64,000 bases of DNA, from positions 47,113,657-47,177,656 of the forward strand of contig NC_034009.1 in the NCBI RefSeq assembly GCF_000346465.2. The letters are read 5' to 3'. Positions 51,833-63,741 of the stretch are shown here, in pieces. The DNA comes from Prunus persica. Its lineage: Eukaryota; Streptophyta; Magnoliopsida; Rosales; Rosaceae. The notes beneath the pieces were generated by a model. It saw nothing but the letters and a program-made list of their open reading frames with translations. It was not told the origin of the DNA and ran no database searches. Numbering within the stretch: position 1 is the stretch's first letter; every line of letters begins with the position of its first letter. The translations under genes and the position numbers were made by a program.

Positions 51833-54428
51833 CTTATATTAGCTTGTAGCTCACTTTCAGTCACATACATTATCAGTAACAGACAGATACACCCACCAGT
51901 GCACTGCGTTCTGTATCTTATTTTTTGGTTGAGACTACTTGAGATGAGATAGATCCTCTTATTATTTAACTGTTTCAAGGGGAAGAGTGAATTTTGGATG
52001 CTGCCATTGTTGGACAATCAGAGCTTTATTTATTATTATATATAACCAGTCTACTTTCAAATTTTCAATTCACTTTTGGATATAATTCAACCCATTTATT
52101 ACCTAATTAGTGGCCTTTGAGGCTTTTGACTCCAACCAACAAATGGGAGACAGAGGGGAAAGAACACAAGCAAATACCTTCCAACTTTAATATTCATTAA
52201 GGAGATGAGATGAAATATGAATATAATTCTATGCTTATGTAATTTATGTGTTGGAATTGTACTTGTCCCAACACTATCACCCACTATCACTTTATAATAA
52301 TAATAAAATAGCATTTTCATGAGCAATAGTCTATGAACTTGTACATGATTCACATTTTGGTCTTTGAATTTAGAGAAAATGGTTGTTGTAGTGACTTAAT
52401 TCCACTTTAGTTTCGGTGGTTCTATCGTCATATCTATTACATTCTCAAATTTAGAGGCATAATTATCATTTTAAGTCCAACTCCTAGAATTTTTCGGAGC
52501 AATCGTCCATGAACTTATACATGATTTACGTTTTAATCCTCCAACTTGAATATTGGCTCCTATAGTCCTCAACTTCACTTTCTCTCACACCGTCCGGTGG
52601 TCAAATCTGTTACATTTTTTTGTTAAATCTAAGGCTAAAATGGTCATTTTACATAGTTTTTACTTCCCACCAGCTTCCCTCCCAAATTCGTTGCAGTCTC
52701 TGACCAATTGATAATTCCTTCCTTCCCCATGTCCCATTGATTCTGTTTTCCCAGTGAAACAAGCCACCCTCCCCTCCTTATTGCCAGCTGAGCTGATTTA
52801 TCAGAAGAAATAATGGATCTATGGATGATGTTTGAAGATGGGGGAGAAGGAGGGAGTGGCTGAGATGTAGGGGTTAGGGACAACTCCTATGTACGAATTA
52901 CTTAGAATTTTCCAATGTAATCAATCCTAATTTCAACTAAATTTATGTTCTTATTGCACTAGATCGTTGAAGGCATAAAAAGAAAAGTCAAGCTCAGTCA
53001 GTTCCTCCACTCAGATCATAGTGGCTTGGCTGGTCGTCTGGTTACTTAAAGCACAAGTTATTATTCATCATTCTATTAGGCTCTTTTGCAGTACTAATAG
53101 TGGCAAGTTTGCAATTCGTACAATCTTTTTTGGGGCTGGTGAGATTGTGGGTAAACATACTTATGAAGTTATGATTAACAAGCCAGATTTGCATATGCAC
53201 ATATCCAAGGGAAAAGTAAAAAACATATAAACATAAATATCTTGTAGTGACGTGACGTACATGGAGATTCTAAAAGCATCAACAAGAAACAAATATTCAA
53301 CCAAGCTAATAAAGTATGTAGGGTTGGCTGCATGCATTTATTTCACATATTAAAAGAACTTGTATCAATGGAGCTCCTGGTTCGGGCATCACCCATCAAT
53401 CTCCGTCTCAAAATAAATAAAATAATTCTGATGGATGCATACATGGGGTAGGGATATCATTACTCAAGACCCTTTTGTACTTTATTCTGTTTCAATTAAA
53501 TTCAATTGTGTAAATAAAATCCTACTTGTTTTTTATCTAATGATAATTGTTTTCACTTGTTTGAGGATATCTCATGTTAAATTTCTATGAATGCGGAGAC
53601 GACGTATGTATGTGATAAATTCGTTATTTAGTGTTGGCTAGTCCATTTTAGCGGCGCTTGACAAAATTGACTAAACTAATGAAGTTGAATAATGCATGAT
53701 TGAGAGGTAATTTCACCAAATTTAATTTTATCCAACTTACTCTCTTACATGAATCTTACTTTCTTTTCTCTCACTCACGCGGCGTTCATCTAATTCATTT
53801 GAATTAAAGTAATTAAAATGATGGATTTTGGTATCTGAGATTTTAGTGTAAAGTGCTTTACTAGAATTTAGAAAATATTATTTTAGTGGGTCCTCATCTT
53901 CAAATGTCACGTTTTAGGTCTGAAGCTGATGCTAACTGTCCTTGGACAAGTCGTGTCAAATGGTCAACTTCAGACATGCTTTTAACCTTTACTAGACGAG
54001 TCACCAACTAACTTTTGATCTAGTGATAATAATCTTCCATGATGTTGCAAAATGCTTTAATGACACGGTCGCGTGGCTATAACGCTGCTTAACCTTATGT
54101 GCTTTGTACTTGATTGCATCTAAAGGTGTACAATCCATTGTCACTGTCACTACACAAATCTCATGAGCCTTGGACAGAACAAAAAAAGAAGAGCCAAGAT
54201 GAAAGCAAAACACCTTCCTTTCAAATTCTCCTATTTCAGTCGCTGAATCAAATTGAACCAAGGAGAAAAAAAAGAATATCCTAGGAAATCTGGTGGATGA
54301 CGGATATATTGACAATTAATCTTTCTGTACATTTATACAGTAAATGCCTTTCAAAGTGGACAAAAGAAGATGCCCCCCTCTCCTTTGTTTTTAATAACAT
54401 GGCGAAATTGATTTGATATGCAACCTAC
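51833..54428. other. intergenic with a diverged direct duplication
   Basis: 3' flank of the serine-rich gene and 3' flank of ATG5 on the other strand. Two diverged direct copies of a 155-160-bp repeat occupy 52320-52651. No coding region is supported; the open frames at 52644-52883 and 54001-54315 on minus carry no domain. Confidence 0.5.
52320..52651 (+). repeat. two tandem diverged copies of a ~160-bp repeat
   Basis: Copy 1 (52320-52480) and copy 2 (52496-52651) both start GAGCAAT(A/C)GTC(T/C)ATGAACTT. They share ACATGATT(C/T)AC(A/G)TTTT, a CGGTGGT word, ATCT(A/G)TTACATT, and the end TCATTTTA. They are in direct orientation 15 nt apart. Similarly styled short text also occurs near 9740-9880. 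Probably a relic of a dispersed element family. Confidence 0.7.
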
Positions 54429-55486
54429 CTATGACATGGTATTGGCTTGTGGAACTTTCAAATACACACAGATATGAAGAAAGTGCTCAGGGTTCATTAA
54501 GTTGTTTGCCACCCAAGAAAATGGTATCTCCAATTTCGGATGAATACCTTGGATACGAACTAGCTTGATTGCAGCATCATCATGTTGATAGCAAGACGTG
54601 ATATGTTCGCTTGAGTTTTCTACTTCCTCTTCGGCCTTTCTATCGCTGCTTGCATCTTCTGAGGAAACTCTTTGTTCATGCTCATCACCTACAGTCAATG
54701 ATTCTTCATTGGTCAAGGATTTGTCAAGAAAATACTCTGGCAGAAGGCTTTTCACTGCATCATGTAAAGTGAAGCATCTACCTGCAGTGCAACATAGGTG
54801 AACTTGGTCAAAACTTAAAAGCTTAGAAACCCTAATATTATTTGTCAGACATGCTTAGCAATGTGCCAATTTCATAAATAAATTGATGAGGCCACCAATC
54901 CATTTACACCTTGACCTGATGTACATTCTCCCTATCTAAATAAGTTAATTCAATCAAGGAACTACAGCTACCAAAGCAGAGCTAATGTATCTGCAGTAGC
55001 CAGGAATACATATAGATTTCCGTGTAAGGCACCTTGGAGTTCTTAAGTAGGAAATACTCATAAATAAATAAAATAAAGTAAACAAGACCCTTTCATTCAT
55101 GAACTTGTATCACAAATAGAGTGCTTAAAACCCAAAAAAACAAGTATCACAGAGTAACAAAGACATCTTTCTTTCTCACTTGTTCAGATATCTAAGGCTT
55201 TAGTGATACCATGATCGGTAGAGCAATCACAAATCAGATAAACCCTGCCAGCTTACCCAGATCAGACATGAAAACTAAGAATACAAGATGTGGAATGCAA
55301 TTCCAAAACAAAACACGTCATGGGAGTACTGCAGAAACACTATAAAGCCTTCCACAAGAAAGTTGATGAAAGGTTTCCTTTCTATTTTTACAGACCATAT
55401 TAATAGGTAGCCAAGTCTATTTTGTCTGGATGAAAATATCCTTGTCTCTTACTAGAAATAGCATTGAATTAATGAAAAATGAAAAG

Positions 55487-55530
<44 letters not shown>

Positions 55531-58500
55531 ACCATGAATTCACCACACACATATTTCTGAGGTAGGTTCATATGAGAAACAAGAAAATTGTCTTACCTCC
55601 TTCTCCTCCTTGTATCTCAACAGGCCGGTTTATGTAAGAGACTTTATCCCAACTATCAATTTGAGGTGCATCTTCTAAATCTTCAAAGTCCTCACTGACA
55701 CTCCAAACGTATAAGCGAACTGGAACTCGGCCTAGGAAAGCACCATCATTTGAAATTTAATTGCAACATTATAGGTGTATCCATATACATAAGTAACTAT
55801 TTCAGTTCAATTCAAAAGTAGGAAGCTCTTTTGAGGATTTCGTCATCCAATTTTAATTCGAGCTGTCGGACAAAAGGAAACTTAGGTGAAAGGCTACAAC
55901 CTCTATATCTACATAAGTCTTTACTTGATTAACACTAAGCCATAACCAGAATTGCTTCAAACAACACAAACCAATGTTTTCGTACTGTTCCCAGCCCCAG
56001 ATTGTCTCCTAAACTGTCAGTGATACAGGAACATGTAAGAAGCTTTCCAACTCTAAGTGGGCGGCCCACTAGACAACTTGGCTTGGTTCTAGTTAGTTTG
56101 GGTTTATATTTGTTTCCTTGTCTTTTATTTTTCTTGTTTGGACTTTATGTCATATTCACTTTAGCAGTTGATTGTTATGTTCTTGGTCCTTTTAAATAGT
56201 CGTGTGACAGTCATGTTTTTAAGTATTTTTGGAGGGCATATTACTATATTAGTGAGGTATAATGCCAGGGCTGCTGTCACCCTAGAATAAATATTCTTTT
56301 AAGAGTCTTTCTATGCAGTTTTATGCAGTTATTTCAGAAATTTCAGATTGAGTATCCCTTGGGTCTCTTTGCGCTAGAAATGAATTATTGACGTTCCACC
56401 CATCTGTCTTTAAACCATTTCGACACTAGGCCCTACAAATTCTCTTAAGCCTTTGAAAAGCCTAGAACTCCACAATTTTCCTAAGCAGAACAAGGTAAAA
56501 CAACCTCTTGCTGTATCTGAAAGCCAGAACGGCAACACATTTGAATTTGACATGGGCCAGCCCGAACAGAGCCTGTATATAAAAAGTATGGAACTGATAT
56601 CAGCCCTTTTATCAGGATAGCGGTGGAATTGATGCTGGGCAGTACCTTTAAATAGGGAATAAATCTCTGTGACTGATTTTGGGTGGGCTAGAAGAAAGAT
56701 GTGGGCTGAGTGACTAGGGTTTAAGCTAGGAAGACAATATGAAGTTATAAAGAGATTTGACAGGAAGATGTGGACACAATTATCACAAAAACAAGCTACA
56801 AGATTAAATAATTTGCTAACCTGCCTTCACTTGTCCAGAAAAATCAGTTTCACCACTTAAATTCAACTTTGCTGCATATTCATCCCCAACTGTCCCAAGC
56901 TTAAGTTTAGTAGACACCCGTCGGTAGGGTTCCAAATTACCTGCAGCAAAATGTGTGTTGGAGAGTGATTAAGCACAGAAGGTTCATTGATACAGTCACA
57001 TTCACAACGGAAAAGAGAAATAAGATAATAACTACAACCCCAACACGATGAAACTAAGGTAAAAAGAAGGGAGGAAAAGGCTGCATGGGGCAATGGGGTA
57101 CCCATACATAAGCCACAAAATTACTAAAATACCACCTTAACTTTCTTGTGTTTTCACAAAGAACCTACATGCATGCATGAAACTCTCAATGCAAGTTAGC
57201 GTCCTGTAAAACCTTAAACTTGATACTAATATTTGATGAGGAACGCTCAGAATTCCACTCTGGTGCAAAGTTTATCCACATATACAAAATGTTAAACTGA
57301 TAATATCCACCGAGTAAATGTTTTCCCAATGTAAGAACAAAACAGAAGTGTTGATGATTCTGTGATGAGAACAAGCTGGATTGGTTCATCTTGGAAATTG
57401 TTATTTCATGACTAAAATGAAAATTGAAGTGAAGTAAATGAGACAGTCATATTCCAAATATAACTATATGTGGACTCAGATAGTGCACTCAGATATATGT
57501 GGACTTTTGTATATCCCTCCTGAAACATAAATAAGAAGAAGCTCTACTAAAAGTTAAGGGGTTATAAGAGCATGGCAGAAATCCAACTCAGTAAACCACG
57601 CACAAAAGCTGTTTCTTGCCATGTATTTGGCTGATCATCTATGCTTCACTAAGTATAAAAAAAGAGGCCGGCAGCCAAATTGTCTGGAAAGACAGTATTA
57701 TTTCATATACATGTTATCTTTTTTTCTGTATCAATACATACATGCATTCACATTTTTTACTCTTTATGAAATGATCATAATAAATCTTATTTTTCTAGGG
57801 CATGTTGAAAGAAAAATATGGCAAAATGCAAGTGTAGTTAAAGATACTCTAATAGCCAGTACAAATGTACAAGAGTTATTTATCAATCAGCATGTAAGCA
57901 TGCAACTGCAGATGATTAGAAAGATAATTATCTTAAATAATGGTCAGCAACATCACCTATCTTTGCATTGTCTGATATTTAAGACTTGAAAGGATTATAT
58001 TCTATCTACCTAGAGATGATTGAGAACCGCCATCATATTTACATGATTTACTTGCTTCTTGGCTTTGCAGCTGAAGCTCCATTAATAGGTATTTGTTCTT
58101 CTTCTGGAAGTAGTAAAGGAAAAGGGTTTGGTATACAGAACATCATAATTGCAGTGGATAATGGAGGTTATTGATGGCTAACGATTGAAGAGTTAATCAA
58201 GAACATTATCTTTGTTTGGAGGATAGAAGACTACGTCACAATCTCATTAGGTCCTGATCAGAGGCAAGGCAGCTAACAGTAGTCATTGAAAGGCGATCAC
58301 CAAGTTGACAGAGCTTAACCGAGGAACATCATACGTGATACATTGCAAATTATACTTGCTTGTATTAAGTGCAAGATGATAAAAGTGAGAATGGGAGGAA
58401 GGAAAGATGGAACTGTGCAGTGGTATGCAAAACAAAAAATGTACAAGACTATATTTTATTTTTCACAAAAGTTATGTTTCCTATCCAAAATAAAAATGAA

Positions 58501-61180
58501 CATCCATTTACATCTTATAATGACTGTCAATCAAGAAACATTTTACACAAGATAACTGAAATTTTCTTTTTAGCAGGTATACCATTTAAGACAGAGCGCC
58601 AGAGCTCCACCTGATCAGGTTGAGACATGTTCATCACATTCTTGCAATTCCCATTAATTATATATGCAGCCTGCAGTTGTAACAGATACCATTAGAAATG
58701 ATTTAAATTGACATCTATATTGTGAGACAAGCATTTGCAATGAATATTGTCACAAGATCCCAGATTAAGCAGTAAAACCGAATTGAGTCTCATGTAATAT
58801 ACGGCAAGAAATGAACAGTTTTATCGAGAAAGATATGAAACTAACAAAAAATAAGAACCCGACCTCTTTCAATGAATTAATAAAGCTCCACTTTACGCTA
58901 TCTTCACCTTCACAAGGAATCAATATGTTCCCCGGATATCCTGTAAAATGCACCTGTACAAAGAACCAAAAGTTGACTTCCAATCCACAAATGTGTATTG
59001 TAAGAAAAGGAGATCGATCAAGAGCATAAGAGTCGAAAGATCATTAGAAACTATCCATAACATCATTCAAGTCGATGTATACTTTGACATCATAAAATGC
59101 TTGTACAGCATTTTACATGGTCCAAATCTCATCCTCCACACCCAAATACATAGTTGGGTGCATGGGAATCCTTTAATCTAGTTGAGATTAATTAACATGT
59201 TAACCAAACTAGTTTGTTAAACTCAAAATTTTAGAATTTAAGCTATAACCTTTAGAACATTTTTATTTTTTGATACCCAGAAATCCACCAATCTGCTTCG
59301 CAGACACAAGTTTGAAACTGGGGTTCCCCGCCACACCCTACAATCTTCGGGAGGCAGGAAACACTAGCATATAGCTAGGTAGGTACCTTTTGGGGTTTCG
59401 AACCACAGACCACATGGCAGCAAACCATGGGCCTGACCCATTCCAACTAACCCCACGTTGGTTTATAACCTTTAGAACATTACTCCGACCAAAATAATAG
59501 AGCATTACCCAAAAATTTTGGAACATTACATATCATATAAATAAAATCTTGTAAGTCTTAATTAAAAAAGCGACTGCGGTGTCATTGGTGGTAGAGTGGC
59601 ATTAACAGCTGGTGATGGCAGTGATAGCAACATGGTTGTGGTAGTCGCAGTGGCTTAATGGTGGTGATGGTAGTACCAGTCACAGATACAATGTAGCAAT
59701 GGAAATGCTGGTGATGGCACCAATGGTAAGTGGTGGATCAAAGGGGTGGCAGTTGCAACGATGGTGGCAGCATGGTAGCAGTGTAGAACTTGTGATGGTT
59801 GGCACAAGATGAGATTAGGAAAAGAATAGGGCATCATAGAAAACTGGATAATGCAAACCAACTCTTTCTAGGTTTGTTTTTGAAACAGTTTGGTCTCAAG
59901 TTTGTTCAAAGAAGAATGGGGATTTTTCATTTCATTACAAATTTCAAAGCAGGCCCCACAAAACATGGCTGCCCAATTGTTGAGATTTTCCAAACACCCC
60001 CCATAAGCAAAACAAAAGACACATTCTTGGTGCTACATAGCAGCCTAATAAATTTTTGTGAAAGTAATTTCTTATTTATTAAGTTTGAATTAAATTAAAG
60101 ATTCCAGAATATTCAACCTTATTAAACTCTACTTCTGTATTAAAAGCTCCAATGTCCAAAATTCTTTACAAGAATAAATTCTGAAATAAAAGTATGCATG
60201 TAATTGGGCAAGACTACATCAACCAGAAACAAGTGAACATCACGATTCACATACTAGCTGCTGTACAAAAAGTACTGAACTTCAATGGAAACTTTTTTAT
60301 CCTAAGCTCCTATCTAAGGGTCCCAAGAAAGTGATTGCAGTCTCATCAACTTGAAAAATGGAGATAAACAATTTTACCGTCAGATTCCAAGGCCTTTCTG
60401 GTTCTGCACATAGAAGATCAAATAGAACTCCTGTTGGTATATACCTGCAAGAAGCTCTTGCCATATTATGAAACAAATAAAACTAACAAGGACCTATTAA
60501 AATAGGAAAGTACCAATCCTATTTATTCACTATTTTACTCCATCAGTTACATCACTGTGAATTCTAGATACAAACGTTTAGGGCCTGCAAGATCATATAT
60601 TGAACAAAAAGTGGAATACTTAGAAACAAAACTGAAAATATACTGTACACACTGGCAAATAACATCCAAATCAAGTGGCATATCATCACACTTCGTTTAT
60701 ACACAAAAATGCTAAAAGAGGGCATGAAAAAGCACCCATGATGAACAAAACAATAGAAGAAATAGGTGCTAATGCAGTTGATTAAGGTACAAAAGAAATT
60801 TCCATTATTATTTGAAGTTGGGTTTTTTGAGTTTGACAAGCCATTCAGTGAATGATCTAATCAAGTGTGCTGTGATGGAATGAGAACAGTGTTTGATAAT
60901 ATAGAGAGGCATTGAACATGAAGAAACCAGTGCCTACCCTTGTAGTCAAACCAAATCTGATGATCATAAGAGCATATTACATACCATTTCAAGGGCAAAC
61001 CTTTGTACTCAAACCAAATAGTATCTAGCCGAGGAGGAAGTGCACTACTGAAGTGAGGTTTTAGATGCGATGCTAACAATGGTAGGTACCCAATTCGAGG
61101 TGCTAAGATCTGAAACAAAATACAGCAACAGTCACGGTAAATGAGAATTGGGTCGCATAATTTGAAATTAAAGAAAGAAG

Positions 61181-61213
<33 letters not shown>

Positions 61214-61330
61214 GTATAAGTTTACCAGGGCTGGTGGGGGAGCAGGGAGAGTGGCGACGTCGGATTCATGGAGATGAATCTGCAAAGGAATTGCTCCGTC
61301 CCATACGTACCTCTGTGCTTCCATATCCAT
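54429..61330 (-). CDS. ATG5: autophagy protein ATG5 (360 aa)
   Basis: ATG5 is conjugated to ATG12 and, with ATG16, directs ATG8 lipidation on the growing phagophore. Eight exons: 61330-61226, 61109-60985, 60444-60378, 58953-58864, 58670-58583, 56940-56821, 55731-55597, 54781-54429. Phases close; 1083 nt. The N-terminal ubiquitin-like fold starts YVWDGAIPLQIHLHESD and continues with LAPRIGYLPLL and WFEYKGLPLKWYIPTGVLFD. The block GYPGNILIPCEGEDSVKWSF precedes NSLKE, whose lysine K128 aligns with the ATG12-acceptor lysine (human K130, Arabidopsis K128). The C-terminal fold has KLVRIQGIHPKLEIPFSWVA and HFLHICVYLK. An acidic Ser/Glu insert (residues about 265-300) precedes it, as in other plant ATG5. 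Two in-frame ATGs (61330, 61324) compete; the first was taken. Confidence 0.97.
55489..55529. repeat. 41-nt poly(A) run in ATG5 intron 7
   Basis: This is a pure A homopolymer on the plus strand (poly-T in the gene's sense) between ATG5 exons 7 and 8. It could be the tail of a retroposed SINE lost upstream, or simple slippage. Length from assembly is likely to be unreliable. Confidence 0.9.
57600..58340 (+). other. unidentified coding-like remnant in ATG5 intron 5
   Basis: Within the 1.6-kb intron between ATG5 exons 5 and 6 the plus strand (antisense to ATG5) has an open frame 57621-57989 followed by one at 57986-58174. The second contains a short hydrophobic patch and a GSSKGKGFG word. I recognise no domain. 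It might be a fragment of a decayed mobile element or chance. Confidence 0.25.
59392..59465 (-). mobile_element. tRNA-derived SINE-like fragment in ATG5 intron 3
   Basis: On the minus strand it reads CAACGTGGGGTTAGTTGGAA (A-box-like), continues to GGGCCCATGG-type text, and reaches GTGGTTCGAAACCCC (B-box-like). The orientation is the same as ATG5. It may extend left to about 59270, where another GTTTGAAACTGGGG-like word lies. Confidence 0.55.
59575..59790. repeat. GGT/GAT-rich degenerate minisatellite in ATG5 intron 3
   Basis: Loosely repeated words of the type GGTGATGGCAGTG and GGTGGCAG fill about 200 bp. No exact unit can be set. No protein meaning. Confidence 0.6.
61187..61213. repeat. (GACA)n tetranucleotide repeat in ATG5 intron 1
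   Basis: About six and a half GACA units lie 13-39 nt inside the intron from the exon 1 donor at 61226/61225. Being that close to the donor, length changes could affect splicing. Confidence 0.9.
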
Positions 61331-62458
61331 TCTTCTTTTCTTTGCACAATTCCCTTATGTCGTTTTGCTGCAGTCGAAACTGAGAGACTGAGCTTTGACG
61401 ATAGTTGAAACCAGACAATCAGCCCCAGCGAGATTGCGGGAAGGAGGAGTCGTCCACAGGCCACTCACCGTACTCTTTTGGGCTTGAGCGAGAGAGGGCC
61501 TGGGTTTGCGATCAGCCACGCAGCTATACTCGGGATTTTTGTCTTTAAAAAAATAGTATAGCCGGACGGCTATACTGTTATTGACACGTGGAAGCCAACT
61601 TGCTAGTGGGTCTTGTTTTCTTTTTTATAAATAGTATAGCCGCGCGGCTAGTTTATTGCCACGTGGATGCCTAATTGCCAGGCGGGGCTTCCTTTTTTAT
61701 TTATGAATAGTACAGCCGTACGGCTATACTACGGTATTTTTATTATTAAAAATAGTACAGCCGCACGTCGATACTCCGTATTTTGGTTTTGTTTTTTTTA
61801 AAGGTATAGCCGGTCGGCCCTACTGGGGATTTTTGTTTTTGAAAAAAGTATAGCCGCGCGGCTATACTTTTATTCAGTTTGAGTTCCTGCCTCTCACACC
61901 AAAATGTAGTTGGTCCGTTTGATTGTCTTGGACTAAAATTGAACGATAGCTAAATGTTAACCGGAGAATAGAATTATCCGAATTTTATTTTCGTACGAAA
62001 GGTCAAGGTGAGTTAGTGAGGAAGAGAAATGTGTGTACGAAACAGAGAGATTTGAGGAAATCCGTACAAACAGAAAAACTTAATTCAATTCAATCCATCA
62101 ATAAATAAAAATAAAAATAACCCAACAACAGAAAATGCCAATTCCCCTCCTCCCCTCCTCCCTTATTTTCCGCTATTTTTGGATTCTTTTCCACTCTTCA
62201 AAGAAGAAAAAATCACTCCCGATTTCATCCTTCTTCCCCTCCTCCTCTTCAACTGCGGTTCCCCGTCCGTACAAGTATTCTCTTAAATCAAAAGAATAAA
62301 TATCTATCGTATCGTATTGGGTTTTTAAATTTAATATTAAAATTGGATTTTATGTTCGACGTGCAGATTCAGGGGACTTTTCTTGATAGTGATTCAAGGA
62401 CCCAGAGAAGAGAGGGAGGGGGGCTGCTTATCATATATGACACATTTTGATATGAAAA
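61331..62458. promoter_or_regulatory. divergent promoter region between ATG5 and the PB1 gene
   Basis: 1128 bp separate the two ATGs, which point away from each other. TGGGCTT (site II-like) occurs at about 61479. The palindrome cluster lies at 61511-61868. Two CACGTG boxes are at 61585-61590 and 61660-61665. A CT-rich leader patch sits at 62145-62165 and 62225-62250 on the PB1 side. Transcription starts are not assigned. Whether the two genes are co-regulated is unknown. Confidence 0.6.
61511..61868. repeat. cluster of seven ~22-bp palindromes, core TATAGCCG/CGGCTATA
   Basis: Copies: 61511-61530 (partial), 61555-61576, 61633-61654, 61709-61730, 61754-61775, 61803-61824, 61847-61868. The perfect form has 10-bp arms AGTATAGCCG / CGGCTATACT around a 2-nt centre that varies (GA, CG, TA, CA, GT, CG). 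Start-to-start spacings are about 45-49 or 76-78 bp. The spacers are T-rich (TTTTTGTTTTT) then A-rich before each left arm. Confidence 0.9.
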
Positions 62459-63741
62459 ATGGCGGGTGAAGTTGGCGGTGCTGGTGGTGAAAGCGGCACG
62501 TCGTCACCCAAGAGCAGGGTGAAGTTCTTGTGCAGCCATGGTGGGAAAATCCTTCCCAGACCCGCCGACGGCCAACTCAAGTACGTCGGCGGCGAGACTC
62601 GCGTCGTCTCCTTGTCCCGCGACATTTCCTTCTCCGGTACGTATTTGTTGGTTGGTTGTCTTGTTATTAGAAGCACGTTTATAAGATGAGTTTTTCTGAA
62701 AAGTATTTGAAAGCACTTCCTGAAGAATAACGCAACCTAAATGCACTTCTCCAATATATAACCATATATATATATTTATTTATTTATTAATGTTACATTG
62801 TGTTATATGTGTAATACATTACAGAGTTGATGAAGAAGCTGAGCTCGTTGTTTGATGGGGACATGGTGTTGAAGTACCAGCTAATGACAGAAGACCTGGA
62901 CGCCTTGGTCTCCGTGAAAAGCAACGAAGATCTAAAGCACATGCTGGACGAATACAATAGGCTTGAGAACGAAGGGAGCTCGAGGCTAAGAACCTTTTTG
63001 TTCCCCTCAAAGCCGATCATGATCGAGAACCAAACGGCGGCGTTGGAACACCAAATGATGGAGCAGCGTTACATCGACGCCATCAATGGCATCGTCCGGT
63101 TGTGGCCAAAGATGCAACCCCAGCAGCAGATGATTCTCGCTCCTAACATGATCATTGGAAGTAGCCCCATGGCCAGCATGAGTATATCCTCAGCATGTTC
63201 GTCTCCGAAATCAGCTTCCCAGGAACAACAGTTGTTGTTGGCGGACATGAGCATGCCGGCTCATAGGATCACGGTGTCGCCTCCGATGCAGAAAGTGCAT
63301 AGCTCTCCTAGTATTTGCAGCAGCAGCTTTAATATTCAACAGACGTACCAAAACCATGCCCAGGGGCGTCACCCTTACCTTAATAATTTGCAGCACCATC
63401 ATGCCAACCAATCTTCATTTAGTGCAAGAGCACACCACAGAGGGATTAGGACTCCGCCGCCTTTGTTGTCACCGGGTAGGTTGTCGCCGGGTAGGTCTGA
63501 GTCCGGGACTGGGAGGAGCTCGTTGATGGGTACAACTAGTACTGCCCACGTCCAAAACCATTACAACAACAACCACCACCACCACCACGCTGCTAGTGGT
63601 AATAGTAGTCCTAGATCAATGTCATCTCACCACCGAGTAAGTGGAGGCGGCGGAGGGTATTATAGTAAGTGCTGCTATCACGACGAATGTCCACCCTATG
63701 CTTGTAACAGGGCTGAGAGTCTTCCTCGAAGTCCTAGATAG
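62459..63741 (+). CDS. PB1-domain (octicosapeptide/Phox/Bem1p) protein, 364 aa
   Basis: PB1 domains pair head-to-tail and act as scaffolds; plant members with only this domain are mostly uncharacterised. Two exons, 62459-62636 and 62825-63741, join within the Glu codon of FSELMKKL; 1095 nt. The PB1 domain spans residues about 19-108: SRVKFLCSHGGKILPRPADG with the conserved basic lysine, then LKYVGGETRVVSLSRD, and the acidic OPCA-type stretch YQLMTEDLDALVSVKSNEDL. The rest (110-364) is low-complexity, rich in Ser, Met, Gln, His and Pro, with a His-run (NNNHHHHHAAS), a GGGGGYYSKCCYHDECPPYA block and an end RAESLPRSPR seen in plant PB1 relatives. The ATG at 62459 is preceded by an AT-rich leader and gives the expected N-terminus. 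Specific orthologue not named. Confidence 0.93.
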
